Counted from the stretch's first letter, positions 19,226-28,648 are shown. The stretch is 64,000 nucleotides of DNA from JAZGGS01 sp963714405 (GCA_963714405.1 CAVQOH010000006.1:124001-188000); one strand, 5' to 3'. Notes: generated from the sequence alone by a model not told the origin. Translations and numbers: made by a program.

Positions 19226-20521
19226 TTACGGTGTGTTCCTGTAAATCATTCTTGGAAAAGGAATAGCTTCTCTTAAATGATCGAGCCCGCAAATCCAGCT
19301 AACAGTTCTTTCCAATCCTAATCCAAAACCTGCATGCGGTACTGAACCGTATCTTCTGAGATCGAGATACCATTCAAATGCTTCCTGAGGAAGCTTATGC
19401 TCCTTAATTCTTTTTAAAAGAGCGTCAAGATTATCTTCACGCTGGCTTCCACCAATAATTTCACCATAACCTTCGGGAGCTAAAACATCAAGTGCCAATG
19501 CAAGTTTAGGATTTTTCGGATCACGTTTCATATAAAAAGCTTTAACTTCTGCAGGATACCTGTGAACCATGACGGGCTTATCAAACTGGCTTGAAATGAT
19601 TGTCTCATCACTTCCACCTAAATCTTTGCCCCATTCAAATTCAACTTCATTTTTTCTAAGAATTTCAATTGCTTCATCGTAACTTATTCTTGGCAGCGGG
19701 CGCTTAACATTTTGAAGTTTTGTAGTATCTCTTTCTAATATTTTTAATTCTTCTTCTTTTTCTTTTAATACAGTTTGTACTATGTACTCTAAAAATTCTT
19801 CGGCCAGATCCATATCATCATTTAAATCAGCAAAAGCAATTTCAGGTTCTACCATCCAAAATTCTGTTAAATGTCTTCTGGTTTTAGATTTTTCTGCACG
19901 AAAAGTTGGACCAAAAGTATAAACTTTTCCATGAGCCATTGCACCAGCTTCTGCATAAAGCTGCCCTGATTGTGTAAGATATGCGCTTCCCAAATCAAAA
20001 TATGGTGTTTCAAATAGTGTTGATGTGCCTTCTACTGCGTTTGGTGTAAGTATCGGCGGATCCATTAAAACAAATCCTCTATCATCAAAAAAATCGCGTA
20101 TTGCTTTCACAATTCTGTGTCTTACCTTTAAAATTGCAACTTGTTTTTTTGATCGAAGCCATAGATGGCGATTATCCAAAAGAAATTCAATTCCATGATC
20201 TTTCGGAGTAATTGGATAATCTGTAGAATCCCCAATCACTGTTAAATTTGTTGCATCAAGCTCAAATCCACCCGGTGCCCTAGGTTCTAATTTAACTTTT
20301 CCCGTAACTTCAATTGAGGATTCCTGCCCCAGCTTATCTGCAAGATCAAATATTTCTTCACTTACATTGCCTTTAAAATAAATACATTGCAGATAACCTG
20401 TTCCATCTCTTAAAATAACAAAGTTCACTTTGCCGCTGGATCGCTTATTAAATAGCCATCCCTTCAGAGTAACTTCTTTATCAATATAGTTTTTTAATTG
20501 ATTTATTTGCACACAATCCAT
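19226..20521 (-). CDS. asnS: Asparaginyl-tRNA synthetase
   Basis: A 431-residue class IIb aminoacyl-tRNA synthetase that charges tRNA-Asn. An OB-fold anticodon-binding domain (1-105, VTLKGWLFNKRSSGKVNFVI) precedes the catalytic core. Motif 2 is FRAEKSKTRRHLTEFWMVEP, and motif 3 is GFGLGLERTVSWICG. The PPILTPNAVEGTSTLFETPY segment separates it from AspRS. It is somewhat shorter than E. coli AsnRS and matches the compact form. Upstream on the minus strand a near-match TATATTTC to the -7 element lies at about 20551-20558. It is divergent from the C69 peptidase gene. Confidence 0.96.
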   Translation of the reverse strand: MDCVQINQLKNYIDKEVTLKGWLFNKRSSGKVNFVILRDGTGYLQCIYFKGNVSEEIFDLADKLGQESSIEVTGKVKLEPRAPGGFELDATNLTVIGDSTDYPITPKDHGIEFLLDNRHLWLRSKKQVAILKVRHRIVKAIRDFFDDRGFVLMDPPILTPNAVEGTSTLFETPYFDLGSAYLTQSGQLYAEAGAMAHGKVYTFGPTFRAEKSKTRRHLTEFWMVEPEIAFADLNDDMDLAEEFLEYIVQTVLKEKEEELKILERDTTKLQNVKRPLPRISYDEAIEILRKNEVEFEWGKDLGGSDETIISSQFDKPVMVHRYPAEVKAFYMKRDPKNPKLALALDVLAPEGYGEIIGGSQREDNLDALLKRIKEHKLPQEAFEWYLDLRRYGSVPHAGFGLGLERTVSWICGLDHLREAIPFPRMIYRNTP

Positions 20522-20734
20522 AATAGTTAGTTTTATTTAAAAAATGATTGCGAAATATAAATAAAATATTATTATGAGTTTATACATTCAAACTTCATCT
20601 GATTTTATTTAGATGTACAATATCTTTATAACAGGAATTAATTAAAATAATTAGTTAAATCATACAAATAAATTTAAGAATTACTTAACACATGTTTATA
20701 TTTAACGATCAAAAGGAAAATTTTAGGAGAAATA

Positions 20735-22333
20735 ATGATTAAAAATATCTGTCTGCTTGCTGCTTCAATTTTAATGATTTTTGCAATCAAAACTTTTTCG
20801 CAGAATTCAGAAAAACCTGACTGGGAAGATGGCACACCCGATGAATGTACCACGGTTACTGTTGGTAAACTAGCTAGCCACGATGGTTCTGTGATGACAT
20901 CGCATACAGACGACAGCCATAGAACAAGAAGTTGGATGGATATTGTCCCTGGGAAATATCATCAGGAAAATGAATTTGTAATAATGTATGAAAGAAAAAA
21001 AAATGATACAGAAAAAATGCCAACATATGAACATGTTCCTGTTGGGCAAATTCCACAGGTTAAGCAGACTTATGGATATATAAATACTGCGTACCCTTGC
21101 ATTAACGAAAAACAATTAGCAATTGGTGAAACTACTTTTGGTGGAAAAGATGAGTTAAAATCTAATAAAGGATTAATTGACTGCCAGCGCTTATGCCAGC
21201 TAATGCTTGAAAGATCATCTACTGCAAGAGATGCAATAAAATTAGCAGGTGATTTATTAGAAAAATATGGATGGCGTGATTGGGGTGAAACTTTAACTAT
21301 TGCAGATCCAAATGAAGTTTGGGTTTTAGAAGTTGTAGGACCCGGTAAAGATAAAGTTGGCGCTGTTTGGGCTGCACAACGGGTACCTGATGAGCATATT
21401 TCTGTTAGCGCAAATGCAAGCAGAATTAGATGGATCGATGTTGAAAACCCGGATTTCTTTATGTTCTCTGAAAATGTATTTGAAGTTGCCAAAGAAAACG
21501 GTTGGTGGAATCCGGAAGACGGAGAATTTGAATTTTGTTATGCGTATGCGGATAGAAATTCTATTTCCTGCAGAAGAAGAGAATGGCGTGTGTTCGATCT
21601 TGTTGCTCCTTCTCTAAAACTGCATCCTAATTCAGAAAATTATCCGTTCTCAGTAAAACCTGAAAAACTTATTACTCTTGAAAAGATGGTAGAAATTTTT
21701 TCAGATTATTATGAAGGAACTGATTATAATTTTATAAAAGATCTTACTGTAACAGATGACAGCGGCAGAATAATTATTTCACCTCTTGCAAACCCTTTTA
21801 TGCCTTACGATATGAACAAACTTTTTAAAATTAATGGCGGATGGGGATGGCGCGGCGAAAGGACAATTGCAAGGTGGTACACAATGTATGCAACCATTAT
21901 TCAGTGTCGAAGCTGGCTTCCGGATGAAATCGGCGGATTGGTCTGGCTTGCATGGGATAATGTTGCTACTTCAATTTATACACCACATTATAGCTCTATT
22001 AGTAGATTACCTATTACTTCTACAACCGCTGGCAGAAAATCCGGTTTTAGTAAAAAATCTGCTTGGTGGATCTTTAACAGGCTGGGTACCTTGGCTGCGC
22101 AGCGTTGGGGTGATATGAGACATGACGTTAGAGCAGTCTGGGATCCCCTGCAGACGGAGTTATTTGAAAATCAAAAAGTGATTGAACAGAAAGCCCTGGA
22201 ATTATGGCAGAAGGATAGGGACGCTGCAGTTGAATTTCTTACTAAATATTCATATGACTGGCAGGAAAAAGTGTGCGACAGGGCATGGCTGCTAGGTGAT
22301 GAACTCTGGACAAAATATGATGAACTTTTTTAA
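20735..22333 (+). CDS. C69 family dipeptidase (U34/PepD type), secreted
   Basis: A 532-residue N-terminal-nucleophile peptidase. A signal peptide (residues 1-22, ending FSQ) is followed by DECTTVTVGKLASHDGSVMT, where the cysteine (about residue 38) would become the catalytic N-terminus after processing. HTDDSHRT, GETTFGG, GLIDCQRLCQLMLERS and ANASRIRWID are family motifs. It should release dipeptides or hydrolyse dipeptides outside the cytoplasm. RBS AGGAG lies just before the ATG. A single CTTAACA word upstream at 20684 is not repeated and was not taken as a regulator site. Confidence 0.92.
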   Translation: MIKNICLLAASILMIFAIKTFSQNSEKPDWEDGTPDECTTVTVGKLASHDGSVMTSHTDDSHRTRSWMDIVPGKYHQENEFVIMYERKKNDTEKMPTYEHVPVGQIPQVKQTYGYINTAYPCINEKQLAIGETTFGGKDELKSNKGLIDCQRLCQLMLERSSTARDAIKLAGDLLEKYGWRDWGETLTIADPNEVWVLEVVGPGKDKVGAVWAAQRVPDEHISVSANASRIRWIDVENPDFFMFSENVFEVAKENGWWNPEDGEFEFCYAYADRNSISCRRREWRVFDLVAPSLKLHPNSENYPFSVKPEKLITLEKMVEIFSDYYEGTDYNFIKDLTVTDDSGRIIISPLANPFMPYDMNKLFKINGGWGWRGERTIARWYTMYATIIQCRSWLPDEIGGLVWLAWDNVATSIYTPHYSSISRLPITSTTAGRKSGFSKKSAWWIFNRLGTLAAQRWGDMRHDVRAVWDPLQTELFENQKVIEQKALELWQKDRDAAVEFLTKYSYDWQEKVCDRAWLLGDELWTKYDELF

Positions 22334-22366
22334 ATAAAAATATATTCAAACATAATTATACAATTA

Positions 22367-23110
22367 GTGAAAAAGGCATTGAAAATAAAATTATTATTTT
22401 TTGTTTTTATAAACTCAATTTTTATTCAACTGCAAGTTACGTATGCACAAACAGTTGAAGAAATAATTACAAATCATTTTAAAGTTACCGGTTCAGAAAA
22501 GTTGCTTGATGTGCAAACCATCATTACACGAGGTACTTTAAAGCAAGGTGGTTTTGAAATACCAATTGTTACCTACAACAAAAGACCGAATAAAGTTAAA
22601 ATTGAAGGTTTGTTCCAGGATTTAAAATTCATTGAATCATTTGATGGTGAAAGCGGATGGAGTTATAATCCTTTTCTTGGAAATCCTAAACCAGTCCCGC
22701 TAAAAAAAGATTACATAGAACTGCTGAAAGACAGGGCTGATATTGATGGACTTCTTTTTAACTATGCCGAGAAAGGATACGAGGTAACATTGCTTGATCC
22801 GGTAAGCACCGGTAACAGAATTGTTGATGTATTGCTGTTAACAAAACAGGATAACAGCACACATACCTATTATCTTGATTCTGAAAATGGAATTGTGATA
22901 AAAATAGACAGTAAAATTATTATTGATGGAGTGGAAAGCGAATTTGAAAATATTTTTAGTGATTACCGTATTGTTGATGATATTCTTTTTCCGTTTTCTG
23001 TTGATGTAAAATCCGGGGGGCAACTATTAGTTGAATACGATTATTCAACAATAGTATTAAATAAAGAAATTGATGATTCAATTTTTAAGATGCCAGTATT
23101 GGAGGAATAA
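22367..23110 (+). CDS. LolA-like periplasmic protein of unknown role
   Basis: A 247-residue protein with a signal peptide (to about residue 27, VTYAQ). The body is a predicted antiparallel beta-barrel half resembling outer membrane lipoprotein-sorting proteins, with FESFDG-like SFDGESGWSYNPFLG and the final FSVDVKSGGQLLVEYDYSTIVLN segment. Similar proteins often sit beside secreted peptidases in this group. Substrate unknown; lipid binding is an inference from fold type. Start is GTG at 22367, 33 bases after the dipeptidase stop, so cotranscription is likely. Confidence 0.75.
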   Translation: MKKALKIKLLFFVFINSIFIQLQVTYAQTVEEIITNHFKVTGSEKLLDVQTIITRGTLKQGGFEIPIVTYNKRPNKVKIEGLFQDLKFIESFDGESGWSYNPFLGNPKPVPLKKDYIELLKDRADIDGLLFNYAEKGYEVTLLDPVSTGNRIVDVLLLTKQDNSTHTYYLDSENGIVIKIDSKIIIDGVESEFENIFSDYRIVDDILFPFSVDVKSGGQLLVEYDYSTIVLNKEIDDSIFKMPVLEE

Positions 23111-23139
23111 AGAATAAACAGAAAGGATATCTTTATTCC
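23104..23139. terminator. Inverted repeat between convergent genes, possible terminator
   Basis: GGAATAAAGA (23104-23113) and TCTTTATTCC (23130-23139) form a perfect 10-bp stem with a 16-base loop. It overlaps the stop of the LolA-like gene and ends 5 bases before the stop of the convergent SNF2-like gene. It lacks a clear T run, so termination is only inferred. Confidence 0.45.
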
Positions 23140-23143
23140 AATA

Positions 23144-25894
23144 TTATTCTTCTTTAAAATCTTTAATAGTAATTAATCCCAGATGAATTAAATAATCGGC
23201 TAGGGCATTACCATTTAGTAATGTTACATTTTCAGGTATAGCTGATTCGCAACTCTTCGTAAATTTTCCTTTAGTTATTATAAATACTTTATTGTTTTGA
23301 GATGAGCCAGCCAGATCAACAATTTCTCTAACGGTTTTTATCTTTACAACGTCGTCAAGAATCACTCTTGCGTATAGGTTGAAATTACGTTTATTTCTTT
23401 TTCCTTCACCTACAACATTAAAGGAGCTGGTACCTTCTTCATCCACAATATCTACATTTGCATAACCAATTTTGAAAAACATTTTTGAAAGTATTGTCCT
23501 CAAATAATTTAAAGTTGAAGATTTTAGTAGATCAACTACTTCATCGGATGAAGGTAATATTATTTCATCTCTTTCACCCACTGGCATATGGAAAAAATTA
23601 AGCCATTCATCAACCGTAACTAATTCATCTAATACTTTTGGCGGAAGTATTTCCATTACATTTTTATCAAGAAGATTTTTTTCTTCAAGTAATTTTTTTA
23701 TACCCTCATCCATAGAATCATACATGCAATAACTGTAAACATTTACATTTTCTTTAAATACATTTTTTTCAGATAAATCAAAAAGATCTTCAACTTCCCA
23801 AACAGATGAAGGATTCCACCATTGATCGAACTTAATTATATAGGGTATGTTGTAATCGCTGAATTTTAACCTTGTTAGCTTTGCATCAGTTACAAATGCA
23901 GTAATCTCCCTTTTATTTTTAAAAAGAGCTAATGATTTATCCATTTCTTCAGCAGAAAGACTATTTGGTGCCAGTATAAAATTAAATCCTTTTTCCTGTA
24001 ATACTTTTTCGATTTTTTTTGTACCAAGCCGGTCATATTGTGATAAAATAAGTACCTTTTTATTATTGCTTGAAATTATTGAAAGATGATCGCACAGTTG
24101 CTTTATTTTTGGGCTGTCAGTATTACCCGGTGCAAAGTTGCTTACCTGTTTTAACCTGTGTAGTAAAGTATAAATATTTGCCTGAAACCTGAACGGATTG
24201 CCTGATTCTAATACTCTGCGTAAATCTTTTTGGCATTCAACAATAGTTTCTTTGTATTCCCTAATTTGATCTTGATCATGGTTAAGCCAGTTCTCCCTCC
24301 ATATAAAAGGTGATAAACCACAACCAATTTTTTCTTTAGTTCTTATTTTTGAATGTTCAATCTGCGTACTTTCACTTAGTTTTTTATTTAATTCATCTTT
24401 AAGTGAAGAATCAACTGAACCGGACAGAGCCCAGAGTGATGTGGTTTTAAGCGATGATAAGAACTTGCTTGTTTTTTCACCTCCACGCAGAACAAGATGA
24501 ACTTCATCAAGAACTACACAATCGAATCTGTTTAATCTGCCGCGTTCAATAATCTCTGAGGAAAAATCATTTATAACTGTTTCATAATCTGCAAGATGAA
24601 TTAAAGCTGGTTTCTTCCACAAATCTGCTCGTTTTTCATCTTCACCTGAAATTTGTAAAAAGTTTATCTCAGGAATCCATCTCCTAAATGCATTGCTCCA
24701 ATCTGCTCCAATTGCATGCTCACTGTTAGTATTGCTTAAACCAATTTTATTTTGTGAACTTACAATCAATACTGATTTAAAGTAGCGACTTTCAAATAAA
24801 TATTTTATTCCGGCAATTGCTTCCTTTTCAATATTTAACCCAAATTCATCTTGCAGTATTGCATAATTGTGCTCAGAAAGAAATTTCGCTCCTGCATCCT
24901 CGTACTTTTCTAATTGTAGCTGTAAATCTTTTCTTTTATCCCACTCAACTTTATGAACATTTTTAAGCAGATATTTTAGTACATCACTAACAGCTTTTGG
25001 ATGTTTTAGCTCGTTAATATTAAAATCACCAATTTCAATTAAATCCTGATCACTCACATCATAGTACTTGTACGGTATTGTTGCAGGAAGTACAGTTTTT
25101 GCGGAGAAAACTGATGCGTCAGGAAAGCTAATTTTTACTGTTTCCAGTATATCTGGTGAATGTATCATTTTTATTCTAACCTCGGAAAGGTTGCTACTGT
25201 AATTACCCATTCCGGGTACTTTAACTTTATAAACTTTCTTTGGTTTTTTAATCTTTTGGATAGCCAGCTTTTTAGTTTTAATCTTTTTAAATGATGCCAA
25301 TTCTATATTGTAAGTATCAACTTCATTAACCGATTCTTCAATTCCTTTCACCTTCAGCAAATCAATGTTATACACCTTCGGAATCATCTCGGAGAGATGA
25401 TCGGTTATTTGAGGTGAATCTATAGAAAATTTATACCCTGAAGGAGTTGGAAAATCAATCAACAATTTATACTCAACAGGTTCGTAGGAAAAGAACTTAA
25501 TCCTGATATCTTTAATAGGAGCTTCGGGGATTAAAAATTCCATCATCAATGCAGTGTAACCGCCGGGTTTTGGTTCAATTTCATCAATCGTAACTGCTTT
25601 TGATGATACAGTGTGCATCATAAAAAAAACAGCATTACTTTTAATTTTTGAAAAGTAATAGAATGTCAATTCTTGAGGAGGTTCGGTAGAGGTAAAATCA
25701 AAGAGGGCCTGTTTACTTTCGGGTAAAGCAATTACCCTGTCGAATTGTTCCATTTCCTGAAGAGTTGAACTAATTGAACTAAGCTCAATCCTCTCGTCCT
25801 GCGGTATTCGCAGCCAGCTGCTGTAATAAAAATCTTCAGCACCATCTATATGAGAAATTGAAGAGGCAAGTTTCTTCCTGGCAGATCTTAACAT
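23144..25894 (-). CDS. SNF2-like protein with eroded ATPase motifs and a C-terminal Mrr-like domain
   Basis: A 916-residue protein. Residues 1-320 are unrecognised, partly basic (200-225). Residues about 325-745 follow the SNF2 helicase core: ILQDEFGLNIEKEAIAGIKY (346-365) sits where ILADEMGLGKTIQ would be, so the P-loop lysine and threonine are lost. DWSNAFRRWIPE, LADYETVIND and VVLDEVH (460-466) keep the shape, LSGSV replaces LTGTP (490-494), WWNP (692-695) remains, but the RahRiGQ arginine motif is replaced by LFDLSEKN. Residues about 800-905 resemble an Mrr restriction-nuclease domain (FIITKGKFTKSC, LLNGNALADYL), yet GxDV reads FNVV (825-828) and QxK reads YAR (841-843). Both enzyme modules therefore look inactive. 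It is 6 bases downstream of an unknown 177-residue gene. A structural or DNA-binding role is inferred. Confidence 0.8.
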   Translation of the reverse strand: MLRSARKKLASSISHIDGAEDFYYSSWLRIPQDERIELSSISSTLQEMEQFDRVIALPESKQALFDFTSTEPPQELTFYYFSKIKSNAVFFMMHTVSSKAVTIDEIEPKPGGYTALMMEFLIPEAPIKDIRIKFFSYEPVEYKLLIDFPTPSGYKFSIDSPQITDHLSEMIPKVYNIDLLKVKGIEESVNEVDTYNIELASFKKIKTKKLAIQKIKKPKKVYKVKVPGMGNYSSNLSEVRIKMIHSPDILETVKISFPDASVFSAKTVLPATIPYKYYDVSDQDLIEIGDFNINELKHPKAVSDVLKYLLKNVHKVEWDKRKDLQLQLEKYEDAGAKFLSEHNYAILQDEFGLNIEKEAIAGIKYLFESRYFKSVLIVSSQNKIGLSNTNSEHAIGADWSNAFRRWIPEINFLQISGEDEKRADLWKKPALIHLADYETVINDFSSEIIERGRLNRFDCVVLDEVHLVLRGGEKTSKFLSSLKTTSLWALSGSVDSSLKDELNKKLSESTQIEHSKIRTKEKIGCGLSPFIWRENWLNHDQDQIREYKETIVECQKDLRRVLESGNPFRFQANIYTLLHRLKQVSNFAPGNTDSPKIKQLCDHLSIISSNNKKVLILSQYDRLGTKKIEKVLQEKGFNFILAPNSLSAEEMDKSLALFKNKREITAFVTDAKLTRLKFSDYNIPYIIKFDQWWNPSSVWEVEDLFDLSEKNVFKENVNVYSYCMYDSMDEGIKKLLEEKNLLDKNVMEILPPKVLDELVTVDEWLNFFHMPVGERDEIILPSSDEVVDLLKSSTLNYLRTILSKMFFKIGYANVDIVDEEGTSSFNVVGEGKRNKRNFNLYARVILDDVVKIKTVREIVDLAGSSQNNKVFIITKGKFTKSCESAIPENVTLLNGNALADYLIHLGLITIKDFKEE

Positions 25895-25900
25895 TAATTT

Positions 25901-26434
25901 CTATTCTATTGATTTTTGCTGATGAACCTGTTCACAAGCAAGTTTTAGGCGTTCAAATGGTTCTAATAAATTGCGGTGTTCAGCAAGTTTATTTATCTGG
26001 TCTTTTATCGTAGAAAGTTCTGCTTCAAACTTTTTAGAAGTTTCCAGCAAAGTTTTCCCTGATCCATTGGCAGAAAATGAAAGCGCTTCAGGTTTTGAAC
26101 TAGCTCTCGATTGTCCATCTTCTTCATTGTAAACACGCACAACCCTGGTACCCTGCTTGTTGTTTGCACCTAAAAAGAATGGATCCTTTACAATAATCAA
26201 ATCAACCTGTTCATTAATTGCATTAAGCAGCGGAACTGAAATAAGTTCAACTAAAATATGTTCCAGCAGAACATCACCATAAAGTGTTTTCTGAAAACTT
26301 GTTGGTTTAATCGGAGCCGTTACCCTAAACTCGAGTGGTTTAGTATCACCATCTGTAACCAAAATTGCTCCCATTATACCTGCATTATCGTCTAATGCAT
26401 AAGTTTCCAGAAATGCAAGCTTTGCTATTTCCAT
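25901..26434 (-). CDS. Unknown partner protein of the SNF2-Mrr-like gene
   Basis: A 177-residue protein I do not recognise. Residues 1-95 form an alpha/beta domain (LAFLETYALDDNAGIMGAIL, VDLIIVKDPFFLG). Residues 100-130 are polar and probably flexible. Residues 130-177 form a charged coiled coil. The linker contains SANGSGKTLLE, close to a Walker A motif but without the first glycine or the strand that should precede it; I treat this as doubtful. GGAG lies 8 bases before the ATG. It is the first gene of a two-gene unit with the eroded SNF2-Mrr protein, so the two products probably act together. Confidence 0.75.
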   Translation of the reverse strand: MEIAKLAFLETYALDDNAGIMGAILVTDGDTKPLEFRVTAPIKPTSFQKTLYGDVLLEHILVELISVPLLNAINEQVDLIIVKDPFFLGANNKQGTRVVRVYNEEDGQSRASSKPEALSFSANGSGKTLLETSKKFEAELSTIKDQINKLAEHRNLLEPFERLKLACEQVHQQKSIE

Positions 26435-26818
26435 TTTTATAACTCCATTGTTTTAGAAAAGATTTTTACCACCAAAATTGAATACTTTCATATTCAATGC
26501 CATTATTAGCTTGCTTTTTTTACTTCTTTTTGAAAATAAATGGTTTTAGGAGAGATTTATTGAGTGCCATTATATTTACAACTCAGTCATACATTTGTTC
26601 GAATTCTTTAATTTTCGCCAATATTTTTTCAATCAGAGGATTTTAGAAAACTGAAGCAGATAATAAGAAGGAAAAAGATTTTGTATGCAAGTAATTTAGT
26701 AAGATTGAAGGTACTTTTTGCATGAATTTCTTTTACTGGATTATGAAGGATTTTCACGTAAAAATTACCGAAATTCTTAAAAAAATACAGGAAGCAATTG
26801 TGTTAAAATTCAAATAAA
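26435..26818. other. 384-base non-coding gap before the SNF2-partner operon
   Basis: This gap separates the sensor kinase stop from the partner-protein start, both on the minus strand. It contains the inverted repeat at 26477-26498 and the ribosome site of the partner gene. I see no convincing gene or exact TAnnTTTG element. A 31-codon frame at 26722-26817 (+) is too short and featureless to call. Confidence 0.6.
26477..26498. promoter_or_regulatory. Inverted repeat upstream of the SNF2-partner operon
   Basis: ATTGAATA (26477-26484), 6-base spacer, TATTCAAT (26491-26498): a perfect 8-bp palindrome 43-64 bases before the ATG of the partner gene. The position suits an operator for an unidentified dimeric regulator. 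No T run, so not a terminator. Confidence 0.45.
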
Positions 26819-28507
26819 TTAAACTTTATTTGTTTTCTGGATATTATGATTTTCATACGCACTACTACCTGCAGGAAATCTTAAAACTACAACAGTGCCA
26901 TTACCGGATTCACTTTCAATAAGCAATGTTCCGTTGGTTTTTGCAAGTGCTTCTTTAACTAAGAGTATGCCAAGCCCAGTTCCTTGTTCTTTATTGGTTC
27001 CAAGAGTAGAAAACTTTTCATTATTATTTATTTTTTTCAGTGTTTCCTTTTTTATGCCTTCACCATTATCAGTTATCGTAATGGTTACTTCAGGTGATAT
27101 CTTGTTTACTGAATTTACTACTTCAGCTTTTACATTAATATTTCCATCTTTAGCTGTATACTTTATAGAATTACTAATAATATTTGTGAGTATAAGATTG
27201 AACATATCCTTATCAGCAAATAGGGTTGTACTTTCATTTATATTAGTTGTAAATAAAAGATTCTTTTTATCAATTCTATCTTTAAGTTGCAAATAAGCAT
27301 AATTTACTTCAGCAGATATACTTAAATCTTTTGGTCTTAGTTCATATTTACCAAGTTGCAAAGATGAATAATGAAGCAAGTTTGTAGTCATCCCAAATAA
27401 AGTTTGTGAAGAATCATTAATAACATTAAGATATTCTTTGATATCGCGTTGCGTTAGACTATCGTATTCATTGGTAAGTATGTTAGCAAAACCTAAAAGC
27501 GAATTGAATGGGCTTTTAAGATCATGTGAAATTAAAGAAAACAACCTATCCTTTGATCGGTTCATTTCTTTTAGTTGTTTTATCATTCCCTCTTTTTCTT
27601 CTTCAACAATTTTTCTTTCTATAGCTCGCGAAATTGGAAATGCAATCATATCAAATAGATCTTTATCACTAAGATCATAAGTGTACGGATCATTATAATC
27701 CTGAACAACCATAGCCCCAATAGTCTTATCTTTTATTTTTAAGGGGACACCAAGCCATACCTGGGATTGAGGTCCTCTTAACTCTACTTCATCTTTATTA
27801 ATAAGTTCTTCATCCAAATTAAAATCTATAAGAGCAGATTTACCCTTTTGGATGACGTATTCCGTTAAACCCCTCCCAAATTTTTTAGAACTGGAATCGT
27901 TATCAATCTCATCCACAAAATACGGGAATGTTAAAATATCCTGTTCCCTTCTGTAGTACGCAATATAGAAGTTATCTGCTTTCATCAGTTTTCGTATTGA
28001 TGAGTGAATAAACTTAAAAAGTTCGTTCAAATTTTTTTCTGAATTTGCTTCATCCAAAATTTCAAGAACAATCTGTTTAACTTTTTCTGCCTTCATAGAC
28101 GCACTTACATCCTGCAGAATTCCAGTAATAAAACTTGCTTCACCTGCTTTATCCAAATAAGTAAATGAATTATCTTCAATCCATTTCAATTTTCCTTCCT
28201 TTGTTTGGATGAGGTAGGTAGCAAACGATTCTTTGATTTTTTCTACAGCTGTACTTCTATGTGAAGAATAGCCATTTCCGTGAACTAGAATTTTTTCCCT
28301 GGTAATCGCTTTCAAGCCAAGCTCGTTAAGTTCATCAAGTGTGTAACCGGTAAGTTCTTCTATTGCGGGGCTGGCAAAAGTATATCTTTTATCTATATTG
28401 TTGAACTGGTAAAAAACATAATTGGCTTTTGAATTGGATTTGTTATCAATTTCAGTTGAAGTAGAACCTTTTAATTTATCTTCGTTATGGTGATTTGACC
28501 TGGTCAT
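26819..28507 (-). CDS. Orphan PAS-GAF sensor histidine kinase
   Basis: About 562 residues, no membrane segment. Counting from the chosen start: a PAS domain (about 25-145, FASPAIEELTGYTLDELN) with PAC, a GAF domain (about 160-300, ADNFYIAYYRRE, VWLGVPLKIKDKTIGAMVVQ), a HisKA helix with the phospho-acceptor histidine in LISHDLKSPFNSLLGFANIL, and an HATPase_c domain with NIISNSIKY (N box), DNGEGI (G1) and GTGLGILLV (G2). It should autophosphorylate in response to a cytoplasmic signal. No response regulator is next to it. I chose ATG 28507 with AAAGGC upstream; a TTG at 28549 is possible. Confidence 0.92.
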   Translation of the reverse strand: MTRSNHHNEDKLKGSTSTEIDNKSNSKANYVFYQFNNIDKRYTFASPAIEELTGYTLDELNELGLKAITREKILVHGNGYSSHRSTAVEKIKESFATYLIQTKEGKLKWIEDNSFTYLDKAGEASFITGILQDVSASMKAEKVKQIVLEILDEANSEKNLNELFKFIHSSIRKLMKADNFYIAYYRREQDILTFPYFVDEIDNDSSSKKFGRGLTEYVIQKGKSALIDFNLDEELINKDEVELRGPQSQVWLGVPLKIKDKTIGAMVVQDYNDPYTYDLSDKDLFDMIAFPISRAIERKIVEEEKEGMIKQLKEMNRSKDRLFSLISHDLKSPFNSLLGFANILTNEYDSLTQRDIKEYLNVINDSSQTLFGMTTNLLHYSSLQLGKYELRPKDLSISAEVNYAYLQLKDRIDKKNLLFTTNINESTTLFADKDMFNLILTNIISNSIKYTAKDGNINVKAEVVNSVNKISPEVTITITDNGEGIKKETLKKINNNEKFSTLGTNKEQGTGLGILLVKEALAKTNGTLLIESESGNGTVVVLRFPAGSSAYENHNIQKTNKV

Positions 28508-28614
28508 CTGCCTTTGAGAATATTTTCTTAATTGCCAATTATGCAACAATAATCGTACCTGCGCAGCTAAAAACTGTTATCCTTTCCTTAATTCGAAGTA
28601 TGAATAAAAAAAGC

Positions 28615-28648
28615 TTGACAATTTGTAAACATAAGGTTATTTTTATGT
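28615..28648 (+). promoter_or_regulatory. Promoter and candidate operator of the feo genes
   Basis: TTGACA (28615-28620), 17 bp, then TATTTT (28638-28643) resembles a housekeeping promoter. An inverted repeat ACATAA-N8-TTATGT (28629-28648) overlaps the -10. Iron-responsive control by the Fur protein encoded downstream would fit, but the repeat does not match the classical Fur box. Confidence 0.45.

Noticed and set aside
20684..20690. CTTAACA upstream of the C69 dipeptidase
   Set aside because: A single word; the flanking 11-bp units do not repeat it, so not a Pho-type array.
25901..26434. SANGSGKT in the SNF2 partner as a true Walker A ATPase motif
   Set aside because: First glycine is missing, no preceding beta strand and no Walker B; kept only as a curiosity in the findings.
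26722..26817. A 31-codon plus-strand frame with GAAGGT upstream
   Set aside because: Too short, no membrane helix or motif, and no conservation evidence available.
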